Assembly (NCBI GenBank): GCA_949752795.1
Contig: OX457056.1
Span: 182,552,428-182,616,427, forward strand
Origin: Hyperoodon ampullatus
Lineage: Eukaryota > Chordata > Mammalia > Artiodactyla > Ziphiidae
DNA: 64,000 nucleotides
Direction of reading: 5' to 3'
Positions 48,803-57,900 of the stretch are shown here, piece by piece; the first letter of the stretch is position 1; each line of letters opens with the position of its first letter. Under the pieces are notes generated by a model that did no database searches, had not been told where the DNA came from, and saw only the letters and a program-made list of their open reading frames with translations. Position numbers and translations under genes: made by a program.

Positions 48803-49375
48803 AGTGAGAAAAAGTAGAAAGAAAGAATTAGTAGAAGAAAGAAAGAGAGAGGGGAAGAAAGGAAGAAGGGAAGGAAGGAAGGAAGGAAGAAAGAAAGAAA
48901 GGAGGGAGGGAGGGAGGAAGGATGGAAAGAAAGAAGGAAAGAAAGGAGGGAGGGAGGGAAGAATGAAAGCAAAAGGAAGAGTGAATGGAAGAAGGGAGGG
49001 AGGGGGGGAGGAAGGAAAGAAAGAAAGAAAGACAGGAGGGAGGGAGGGAGGAAGGAAAGAAAAAGAAAGTGGAAAGAAGAAGGGTGGGAGGGAGGGAGGA
49101 AAGAAAAAGAAAGAAGGAAAGGAGGAGCGGAGGGAGGGAGGGAGGAAGGAAAGGAAAAGAAAGTGGAAAGAGGAAGGGTGGGAGGGAGGGAGGGAGAATA
49201 GAAAAAGAAAGAAGGAAAGGAGGAGCGGAGGGAGGGAGGAAGGAAAGAAAAAGAAAGTGGAAAGAGGAAGGGTGGGAGGGAGGGAGGGAGGAAAGAAAAA
49301 GAAAGAAGGAAAGGAGGAGCGGAGGGAGGGAGGGAGGAAGGGAAGGTAGGAAAAAAAGAAAGAGCAGGTAAAGTA
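48803..49375. repeat. Polypurine minisatellite in the L1 5' UTR
   Basis: Over about 570 bases the plus strand is overwhelmingly G and A (GGAA, GGGA and GAAA units). From about 49020 a higher-order unit of 94 bases is visible: GAAAGTGGAAAG recurs at 49065, 49159 and 49253. GGGAGGGAGGGAGGG runs could form G-quadruplex or triplex structures. On the L1 RNA strand the tract is C/U-rich. Confidence 0.92.
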
Positions 49376-49554
49376 AAATAGAATAAAGTATGAAATATAG
49401 TAGCGTTATTAAAATTAAAAAGTAATTATTGAAAAAAAACACGGACCGATAGAACCCAGGGACATATGGTGGATGCAAAGCTATACAGAGAGAATCTTAC
49501 ACAGAAGATTACACATACACATTCGCAAAAAGAAAGCAGGGGGAAAAATAAAAA

Positions 49555-49748
49555 ATCTTGCTCTCCAAGTCCACCTCCTCAATTTGGGATAATTCGTTGT
49601 AAAAAGAGGAAAAGGGCGAGAAGTCTGAAATCTTGCTAAGTCCACCTCCTTAATCTGGGATAATTCGTTGTAAAAAGAGGAAAAAGGGGGGAAAGTCTTA
49701 AATCTTGTCCTCAAAGTCCACTTCCTCAATTTGGGATGGTTCGCTGTC
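49555..49748. repeat. 72-75 bp tandem repeat, about 2.6 copies
   Basis: Units beginning ATCTTG start at 49555, 49630 and 49702. Each contains AAGTCCACCTCCTCAATTTG-like and GGGATAATTCGTTGT-like blocks with an AAAAAGAGGAAAA spacer. The last unit is partial. Confidence 0.9.
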
Positions 49749-50492
49749 TATTTATGCACTCCACAGACGCAGGGTACATCAAACGGACTGTGGAGCTTTA
49801 ATCCGCTGCCTCCGAGGCTGCACAGAGAGATTTCCCTGTCTCTGCTCTCACAACTCCCGGGTCTCAGCCTTGGACCTGGCCCCGCCTCTGCGCGTAGGTC
49901 GCCGGAGGGCGTCCGTTCTTCGCTCAGACAGGACGGGTTTAAAGGAGCCGCTGATTCGGGGGCTCTGGCTCACTCAGGCAGAGGGGAGGGAGGGGCGCGC
50001 AGTGTGGGGCGGGCCTGCGGCGGCAGAGGCCGGCGTGACGTTGCAGCAGCCCGTGGCGCTCCGTGCGCCCTCCTGGGAAAGCCGTCCCCGGGTCCCGGGA
50101 CCCCGGCAGTGGCGGGGTGCACAGGACCCCCGGAAGGCGGGGCGGACAGTGACCCGCGCTCGCACACAGGCCCCGCGGCGGCGGCGGCCGGCGGCGGCGG
50201 CTGGTGGCGGCGGCGGCGGCGGCGGCGGGCGGCGGCAGCGGCGGGCGGCGGCGGCGGCGGCGGCGGCAGCGGCGGCAGCGGCAGCAGCAGCAGCCGCCCC
50301 AGCGTCCCACGCCCGTCTCCGAGGTCCGCGCCTTACCCGCGGCTCGCGCCTGTCTCCAGCGCCTCCCCAAGCAGCCCTCTTAATGCCCTCTCTTCGCGCA
50401 CCAGGCAACAAAAGGGAAAAAAAGTCTCTTGCCTCTCCGGTATCTCCAGACCCTTTCCCCGGACTCCCTCCGGGCTAGCCGTGGTGCACTAA
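49705..50492 (+). other. Overlapping antisense open frames in the L1 5' UTR
   Basis: Two plus-strand frames (49705-50478, 257 codons; 49731-50492, 253 codons) run antisense to the L1 through the CGG-rich island and encode Ala, Arg or Gly-rich low-complexity stretches. Primate L1 has an antisense ORF0 in its 5' UTR, but there is no sequence basis here for homology. High GC content alone lengthens frames by removing stop codons. I would not annotate these as genes. Confidence 0.3.
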
Positions 50493-50760
50493 CTCCTTCA
50501 GGCTCTCTTCCTGCCGCGAGCCCCAGTCCTCTCCCTGCGCTCCGACTGAAAGCCGATACCCGAGCCTCAGCTCCCAGCCCCGCCCGCCCCGGCGGCCGAG
50601 CAGACAAGCCTCTCGGGCTGGTGTGTGCCTGAGGGCACCGATCCTCTGTGCCAGAATCTCTCCGCTTTGCCCTCCGCACCCCTGTTGCTGTGCTCTCCTC
50701 CGCTACTCCGAAGCTTTCCCCCTCCGCCACCTGCAGTCTCCGCCCGCGAAGGGGCTTGTA
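49850..50760. promoter_or_regulatory. CpG island in the L1 5' UTR with a CGG-rich core
   Basis: CpG dinucleotides are dense here, in contrast to the rest of the window. A CGG/CAG-type trinucleotide tract runs at about 50176-50297 (GGCGGCGGCGGCGGCGGCGG near 50208). Retained CpGs again suggest a recent insertion, since methylated CpGs decay quickly in old copies. The island is a likely target of methylation silencing. Confidence 0.88.
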
Positions 50761-51006
50761 GTGTGTAGAAACCTTCCCTCCTTCACGGCTCCCTCCCACT
50801 GGTGCAGGTCCCGTCCATATCCTATTGTCTCTGTTTATTCTTTTTTTTTCTTTTGACCTACCCAGGTATGTGGGGAGTTTCTTGCCTTTTGGGGGGTCTG
50901 AGGTCTTCTGTCAGCGTTCAGTAGGTGTTCTGTAGGAGTTGTTCCACGTGTAGATGAATTTCTGATGTATCTGTGGGGAGGAAGGTGATCTCCGCGTCTT
51001 ACTCTT

Positions 51007-51016
51007 CCGCCATCTT
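51007..51016 (-). promoter_or_regulatory. YY1-like site near the L1 5' end
   Basis: The minus strand reads GGGACAAAGGGAAGATGGCG from the first base of the element. AAGATGGCGG is a YY1-type core. In human L1 a YY1 site (AAGATGGCC context) at a similar place fixes the transcription start, so the same role is likely here. Confidence 0.75.
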
Positions 51017-51027
51017 CCCTTTGTCCC

Positions 51028-51042
51028 AAAAGTTAGTTCTTT
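51028..51042. repeat. Right target-site duplication of the young L1
   Basis: AAAAGTTAGTTCTTT is identical to 43132-43146. It abuts the first base of the L1 5' end at 51027, which shows the element is not 5' truncated. Confidence 0.97.
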
Positions 51043-53972
51043 AAGAAGATAAACAAAATTGATAAAGCACTAGCCAGACTAGTCAAGAAAAAAAGGGAGA
51101 AGACTCAAATCAGCAGAATTAGAAATGAAAAAGGAGAAGTAACAACTGACCCTGCAGAAAGACAAAGAATCATAAGGGATTACTACAAGCAACTATATGC
51201 CAATAAAATGGACAACCTGGAAGAAATGGACGAATTCTTAGAAAAGCACAACCTTCCAAGACCAAACCAGGAAGAAATAGAAAATATAAACAGACAAATC
51301 ACAAACACTGAAATCAAAATTGTGATTAAAAATCTTCCAACAAACAAAAGCCCAGGACCAGATGGCTTCACAGGCAAATTCTATCAAACATTTAGAGAAG
51401 AGCTAACACCTATCCTTCTCAAGCTCTTCCAAAATATAGCAGAGGGGGGAACACTCCCAAACTCATTCTACGAGGCCACCATCACCCTGATACCAAAACC
51501 AGACAAGGATGTCACAAAGAAAGAAAACTACAAACCAATATCACTGATGAACATAGATGCAAAAATCCTCAACAAAATACTAGCAAACAGAATCCACCAG
51601 CACATTAAAAGGATCATACACCATGATCAAGTGGGGGTTTATCCCAGGAATGCAAGGATTCTTCAATATATGCAAATCAATCAATGTGATACACCATATT
51701 AACAAACTGAAGGATAAAAACCATATGATAATCTCAATAGATGCAAAAAAAGGTTTCAACATAATTCAACACCAATTTATGAGAAAAACTCTCCAGAAAG
51801 TAGGCATAGACGGAACTTACCTCAACATAATAAAGGCCATATATGACAAACACACAGCCAACATCATTCTCAATGGTGAAAAACTGAAACCATTTCCTCT
51901 AAAATCAGTAACAAGACAAGGATGCCCACTCTCACCACTATTATTCAACATAGTTTTGGAAGTTTTAGCCACAGCAATCAGAGAAGAAAATGAAATAAAA
52001 GGAATCCAAATCAGAAAAGAAGAAGTAGAGCTCTCACTGTTTGCAGATGACATGATACTATACATAGAGAATCCTAAAGATGCTACCAGAAAACTACTAG
52101 AGCTAATCAATGAATTTGGTAAAGGAGACAAAAGACCTGTATGCAGAAAACTATAAGACACTGATGAAAGAAATTAAAGATGATATGAACAGATGGAGAG
52201 ATATACCATGTTCTTGGATTGGAAGAATCAACATTGTGAAAATGACTATACTACCCAAAGCAATCTACAGATTCAATGCAATCCCTATCAAACTACCAAT
52301 GGCATTTTTCACAGAACTAGAACAAAAAATTTCACAATTTGTATGGAAACACAAAAAAAGCCCCGAATAACCAAAGCAATCTTGAGAAAGAAAAGTGGAG
52401 CTGGAGGAATCAGCCTCCCTGACTTCAGACTATACTACAAAGCTACAGTAATCAAGACAGCATGATACTGGAACAAAAACAGAAATATAGATCAATGGAA
52501 GAGGATAGTAAGCCCAGAGATAAACCCAAGCATATATGGTCACCTTATCTTTGATAAAGGAGGCAAGAATATACAATGGAGAAAAGACAGCCTCTTCAGT
52601 AAGTGATGCTGGGAAAACTGGACAGCTACATGTGAAATTAAAACATTTCCTAACACCATACACAAAAATAAACTCAAATGGATTAAAGACCTAAATATAA
52701 GACCAGACACTATAAAACTCTTAGAGGAAAACATAGGAAGAACACTCTGACATAAATCACAGCAAGATCCTTTTTGACCCACCTCCTAGAGAAATGGAAA
52801 TAAAAACAAAAATAAACAAATGGAACCTAATGAAACTTAAAAGCTTGTGCACAGCAAAGGAAACCATAAACAAGACGAAAAGACCACCCTCAGAATGGGA
52901 GAAAATATTTGCAAATGAAGCAACTGACAAAGGATTAATCTCCAAAATATACAGGCAGCTCATGCAGCTCAATATCACAAAACAAACAACCCAATCCAAA
53001 AACAGGCAGAAGATCTAAATAGAGATTTCCCCAAAGAAGATATACAGTTTGCCTACAAACACATGAAAGGATGCTCAACATCACTAATCATTAGAGAAAT
53101 GCAAATCAAAACTACAATGAGGTATCACCTCACACCAGTCAGAATGGCCATCATCAAAAAATCTACAAGCAATAAATGCTGGAGAGGGTGTGGAGAAAAG
53201 GGAAGCCTCTTACACTGTTGGTGGGAATGTAAATTGATACAGCCACTATGGAGGGTTCCTTAAAAAACTAAAAATAGAACTACCATATGACCCAGCAATC
53301 CCACTACGGGGCATATACCCTGAGAAAACCATAATTCAAAAAGAGACATGTACCACAGTGTTCGTTGCAGCACTATTTACAATAGCCAGGACATGGAAGC
53401 AACCTAGGTGTCCATCACCAGATGAATGGATAAAGAAGATGTGGCACATATATACAATGGAATATTACTCAGCCATAAACAGAAATGAAATTGAGTTATT
53501 TATAGTGAGGTGGTTGGACCTAGAGTCTGTCATACAGAGTGAAATAAGTCAGAAAGCGAAAAAGCAAATACCGTATGCTAAAGAATCTAAAAAACAAACA
53601 ATGTTTCTGAAGAACCTAGGGCAGTACAGGAATAAAGACACAGACGTAGAGAATGGACTTGAGGACACGGGGAGTGGGAAGGGTAAGCTGGGACGAAGTG
53701 AGAGAGTGGCATGGACATATATACACTACCAAATGTAAAATCGATAGCTAGTGGGAAGCAGCCACATAGCACAGGGAGATCAGCTGGGTGTTCTGTGACC
53801 ACCTAGAGGGGTGATATAGGGAGGGTGAGAGGGAGACACAAGAGGGAGGGAATACGGGGATATATGTGTACGTATAACTGATTCACTTTGTTATACAGCA
53901 GAAACTAACACACCATTGTAAAGCAATTATACTTCAATAAAGACGTTAAGAAAAAAAAAATATGGAAGCCAG

Positions 53973-54799
53973 GATTGAGTATGCATTGTTTCACTTAATC
54001 TGTACAAAAACTGCCACGTCGATATCATGAAGCCCACTTTATAGAGAAGAACACTGAGGCAGAGGGTGGATCAATAACATGCTCACACCCACAGATCTCT
54101 TAAGAGTCCCAGCTGGACTCTAAAGCCAGATGCCAGGTGTTTCCCTTCTTTGACTGCCTCGAAGTCCCCTTTCATGTGGAAGGGTTGGGAGGGGTGTGCA
54201 GGGATGGCCAACATTCCTTGGAGGAGGTGGAAAACATTCCCTGAGGTCATAGCTCTGCCTTGAAGTCTCGCTCCTCTTTCAAGTCCAGCCACTCTAGAGG
54301 TTTCCTCACCATTCTGGGCTGACCTGGCATTTCGACAGCAATCTCTTTTAAAATGGTTCCTGAAGGGCGTGGCCTGTGTCTGGTGGTTTGATCTCACTCC
54401 AAATTAAATCTATGGTTAGTGGCAATCCCACTTTATGGCGTCCATGGTTCTCCCTGATGCCCTGGGTGGTGACATCATTTTCATGTCTGACTTGCCTACT
54501 TATGCAATCCTTTGTTTAAAGAGTTCTTCCTCTTTAGTGTAATTCAGAATCCTAGAATCTAATTGGTGGAGCATTTTGTTTAGGGAGTGGGGAGGGCTAT
54601 CTTTAGATGAGGGATGATTTGTGTTTATTGGCCAAATATACTCTAATTTAGGTGAAAGTCATGTCTGGGTGGTACATATTTCACTCCTTCCATTCTTGGC
54701 TCTCCACATCCCTTGAAGTAAAGTGAGAATCCAGCGTAAAAACCTTCTGAACTCCCGCTAATCTGGGGTCCGTCTTTATAGACAGGGGTCCCTGGATCC
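53973..54799. other. Unique sequence with a MIR trace
   Basis: A MIR-like core in reverse order (CCCACTTTATAGAGAAGAAC) lies near 54033-54065. The rest is unique and shows no exon. Confidence 0.4.
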
Positions 54800-54930
54800 A
54801 GAGTCTGGAACCCTGGTCTTGAGTTCCAGTCCTACCCCTCGTTTCACTGACTGATACTGGACAAGTTATGCTGTCCCTCTGGGCCCTGGTTTCCCAACTG
54901 CCAAACATGGGGCTGAATGAGGGAGTGTGT
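54800..54930 (+). repeat. MIR
   Basis: TGGATCCAGAGTCTGGAACC, CTGATACTGGACAAGTTATG and CTCTGGGCCCTGGTTTCCCA follow the MIR core. Confidence 0.65.
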
Positions 54931-54944
54931 AAAAATGCTTTGTT

Positions 54945-55105
54945 AAGACCCACGGTTGCAGGAGAATCCCTTGGAGGACTTGTAAAAACAGACCTATCTG
55001 GGCCCACCTCTAAGAGTCTCTGATTCATTATAGCCTGAAAATCTGCATTTCTCACAAGCTCTGAGATGCTGATGCTGCTGGACCAGGGTCCACACTTGGA
55101 GAACG
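54945..55105. mobile_element. MER5A-like DNA transposon relic
   Basis: CCACGGTTGCAGGAGAATCC, then CTGGGCCCACCTCTAAGAGT and an inverted-like end GGGTCCACACTTGGAGAACG, follow the non-autonomous hAT MER5A layout. It is diverged. Confidence 0.6.
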
Positions 55106-55204
55106 TCTGGCTGAGAGTGAAGGGGTGTGCAGTGAGAAGCGCGTTATCATGATGCTGGACAGGGGCCTACAGCCAAGGGAAGCTGCTCCTCTCACCACCA
55201 CTCT

Positions 55205-55415
55205 GCACACTACACTACACGGCAATGTTTTTCCAACTCCTGATGAAGATCACCTGGGGTTGCTTGTTTCAAAACAAAACAGATGCTTTGGCCCCCAACC
55301 CAGACTTACCGAATTAGAAGTTCCAAGGGAGAGGCCTGGTAAGTAATCTGTATTGGAACCAGCCCCCATACTGGTCTTACCATCAGAGGTGATTGGGAAA
55401 CACTGCAGCTAGTTC
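55205..55415. mobile_element. MER5A-like DNA transposon relic
   Basis: TGATGAAGATCACCTGGGGT, CTTTGGCCCCCAACCCAGAC and GGTGATTGGGAAACACTGCA fit the MER5A order, with mirrored ends. Confidence 0.65.
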
Positions 55416-55749
55416 CAGATTGCAAAAATGTTATGTGAAGGCAAATGGTCCACGTCCCCTCCGAATGGAGACGTGGATAATCAGTGACAGGTTCTTTTCC
55501 ACAAGGAAGAGGTATCCCTGAGCCTAGTAATGAATACACTGTAAGGCCTGGAAACCAGACTTCAGGGGTTTCTGATGGAATCAGGGCAAGTGACAAAGAA
55601 GACCTGAAGTAGACTTCAGTGTGGTCCTCATCACCAGCACCAGGAGAAACCTGCCCAAAGCAAGGCACTCACCCACTTCTACACAGGCAGCTATGTCCCA
55701 TCTTTGGCACCTAAGGATCCCGCACCAAGGAAACAATAGCAAAACTTGA

Positions 55750-55860
55750 AATAGTGGTTCCCAGCCTGGTTGCACATCAGATTTACATGGGAAGCTTTGT
55801 AACCCTCCCCTATGTATGGCTGAGCTTTGCCCCAGACCAATTAACTCAGAAGTGTGCGGG
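55750..55860. mobile_element. MER5A-like fragment
   Basis: AGTGGTTCCCAGCCTGGTTG, CACATCAGATTTACATGGGA and CCCCAGACCAATTAACTCAG match the first half of MER5A. Confidence 0.7.
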
Positions 55861-55974
55861 GTAGGATGCAGCCTCGCAATGTTTAATGTTCCACAGATTA
55901 TCACAGTGCACAGCTGGTGCTGTATTAAAGGGAAGACACCACCACAGTTTGCACACCTTCCCAGGATCTTGAAC

Positions 55975-56482
55975 AGATATTTGGACATCCATGTTTACAG
56001 CAGCACTATTCACAATAGCCAAAAGGTAGAAACAACCCAAGTGTACGCTGAAGGATGAATGGATAAATAAAATGTGATAAAATGGAATAATATTCAGCCT
56101 TACAAAGGAAGGAAATTCTGATACATGCTCCAACATGGATGAACCTCAAGGACATGATGCTAAGTGAAATAAGCCAGTCACAAAAAGACTGGATGGTTCC
56201 ACTTACATGAGGTACTTAGCGTGGACAAATTCATAGAGACAAAAAGTAGAATGGTGGTTGCCAGGGGCTGGGGGAAAGGGAATGGGATATTGTTTAATAA
56301 GTACAGAGTTTCAGTTTGGGATGTTGAAAATATTTTGGAGATGGATAGTGGTGATAGTTGCACAATAATGTGAATGTACTTAATGCCACAGAATTGTACA
56401 CTTACCAATGGTTAAGATAGTACCTTCTATGTTATATATATTCTGCCGCAGTTTTTAAAAATCACATTAAAAAAAAAAACCC
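55975..56482 (+). mobile_element. Old L1 3' end
   Basis: AGCAGCACTATTCACAATAG is the ORF2-end landmark, followed by ATGGATAAATAAAATGTGAT, GCTAAGTGAAATAAGCCAGT and a 3' UTR ending in a 12-A run. It is 5' truncated and diverged. Confidence 0.8.
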
Positions 56483-57560
56483 TGCCACTTTGTAGAAACA
56501 AGTAGGGTCTCCTCCACAATAAAGTAGGTTGTTTCTGAACCAAATGTAAGAGTCAGGGCTCTTGCTAAGGGAAGAAGGACAGGCATGTGTCAGTTTTCAA
56601 AACATCTCCTACCAAAGGCACCAGAGAACCCAAGGAACATACCACTCCCTTCCCAAACACAGAAATAATCTGCTAGGGAGAACATGTAAGTGAAGAACGT
56701 TGGTCACAGAAGTTCATGTATCAATGCTGGGTACACATTTATAGTGGTGTTGCATTCATCGACCCCTTAGTGCTTTCATTCATTCATTTTCTCTTTCACT
56801 GTATAAATGGCGCCCAGGCATGGGGGAGCAGGGAGAAGCCTGAGAGCCCAACCTACAGGCTCTACCTTGGCAAGCTCCCAACCCAGGAGGTCCTTTTAGG
56901 AAGAAGCAGCCCGGTGTGGGGTAAGACAGCAGAAGATGGGAAGGGGGAACCAGGGAGAGGAGAGGCCCAGACCTTCCACAGGCTGTTTTGGAGCAGTGGG
57001 ACAGGGCAGAGGGAGGAAGCTCCCTGTGGGACCTTGTCTAGGGACTGGCTTCCGGGAAGCCTGAGGCTGTGTCTGCTTCCCTCTGCAGCCCCTGCGCTGG
57101 CACAGAGACCCAGCCTAAGTTGCCCTGTGACATGTGAGAGTAGGGGCTAATTTTGAAGGAAGTACAAAAGAACAGCACAGTCTGGACTTGGGAGTGAGTT
57201 ACAAATGCAGAGGAAGCTGTCCACACCTACTGCCCTGGGGGGCGCAGAGGAGATCACAGCCCTGCCCACCACTGGGTTCTGAGATGCCTCACTCCTAGGA
57301 GGAGGCATTTGGGGTGGACAGCCCCTCTGCAGTCCCATCTCTCTTCTAAGCCAGCGATGGATGGTTTTCATTTCATTCCAATTGAACTGCGAGACTAAAC
57401 TGGGCCCAATTTCTGATCAGCATCATTTCCCTCAGGCTTGCTCGGGGAAGACAAAATCCATTCAACTCCCGCCTGCTCCCCTATGAGAAGCGCTGAGCTC
57501 CCCATGGCAGCAAGATGGCAGCTCTGGAGGGTAGAGACTCATTTTATGTGGATCAGTGAC
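56483..57560. other. Unique sequence, no gene recognised
   Basis: A 144-codon frame (56716-57150) has no domain. No repeat is recognised except a MIR-tail-like TGTAGGTGCTTAATAAATAT just beyond, near 57570. Confidence 0.4.
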
Positions 57561-57900
57561 TGGCTTACTGTAGGTGCTTAATAAATATTCAATCATCATA
57601 ATCTTAATTACTGGATTACATCATGTCTGTCTTAAGGTAGGATATAAATAAATAATGCCATAATAATAATGAGGCTCTAACAGAGGGCTGCTCAGTTTGA
57701 GTTCCCACTTCTATGCAGGCGGTTTTAATAAATTTGGGTGGATTTCATATTTCATGAAGACATATCTGCTCACAGCAGGTAAATGTTTCTGAAGATAAGC
57801 CTTATTTAGTATTAATGCTGGCAGAACACTTCCTGGTTTCCTAGTTTATGTGCTCTTCAAGGTTTAATTGAACTCAACGTGGCACCCAGTTCTGTGAGTG
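57561..57900. promoter_or_regulatory. Candidate conserved non-coding element (unproven)
   Basis: After the MIR-like tail, an AT-rich, apparently repeat-free block holds TTTTAATAAATTT, TTAGTATTAATGC and GGTTTAATTGAAC. The composition resembles developmental enhancers; this is inference only. Confidence 0.18.

Larger units (their letters stand above)
43147..51027 (-). mobile_element. Full-length, apparently intact young L1
   Basis: This element of about 7.88 kb has every part of an autonomous LINE-1: a 5' UTR (48294-51027), open ORF1 (47379-48293), a 58-base inter-ORF gap, open ORF2 (43430-47320), a 3' UTR with AATAAA (43175-43180) and an A-rich tail interrupted by C. It is flanked by an exact 15-bp duplication. 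The empty site TTCTTT/AAGA fits the L1 endonuclease preference (TTTT/AA-like), so insertion was by target-primed reverse transcription. The perfect duplication and two open frames imply recent origin. Activity cannot be judged from sequence alone. Confidence 0.95.
48294..51027 (-). promoter_or_regulatory. Very long 5' UTR and internal promoter region of the young L1
   Basis: The part next to ORF1 (48294 to about 48800) matches the old L1 5' UTR (about 40540-41036) almost block for block. Beyond 48800 the young element carries some 2.2 kb with no counterpart in the old copy: a polypurine minisatellite, a 72-75 bp tandem repeat, a CpG island and the promoter-proximal 5' end. At about 2.7 kb it is much longer than the roughly 0.9 kb of human L1. 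L1 5' UTRs contain an internal Pol II promoter that starts transcription at base 1. Confidence 0.85.
42025..53738 (+). pseudogene. Broken L1 ORF2 of the old element, interrupted
   Basis: The endonuclease half (about 42025-43146) has a TGA near 42074, where the younger copy reads an Arg codon (likely CpG decay), and a TAA at 42781-42783. The frame is cut by the younger L1 at the segment equivalent to residue 363 of the intact protein. It resumes at 51028 through the reverse transcriptase with FADD near 52042. About 47 codons are deleted with a frame change near 52120. Several further breaks follow. Confidence 0.88.
40289..53972 (+). mobile_element. Old L1, nearly full length, split by a younger L1
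   Basis: The two halves are about 40300-43131 and 51043-53960, roughly 5.8 kb without the insert. Order: 5' UTR (about 0.78 kb), broken ORF1, broken ORF2, 3' UTR ending ACTTCAATAAAGACGTTAAG and an A tail. TATGGAACCAG (40289-40299) and TATGGAAGCCAG (53961-53972) are a candidate decayed target-site duplication with a one-base indel. Stop codons, frameshifts and an internal deletion make it inactive even without the insertion. Confidence 0.85.

Noticed and set aside
48804..49349. Lys/Glu/Gly/Arg-rich 181-aa frame and its Pro/Ser/Phe-rich complement
   Set aside because: These are translations of the polypurine minisatellite with no independent evidence of coding.
49705..50478. Poly-Ala and Arg-rich protein of 257 aa as a host gene
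   Set aside because: It lies wholly inside the L1 5' UTR, is driven by CGG repeats and high GC, and has no domain. Kept only as a low-confidence antisense frame.
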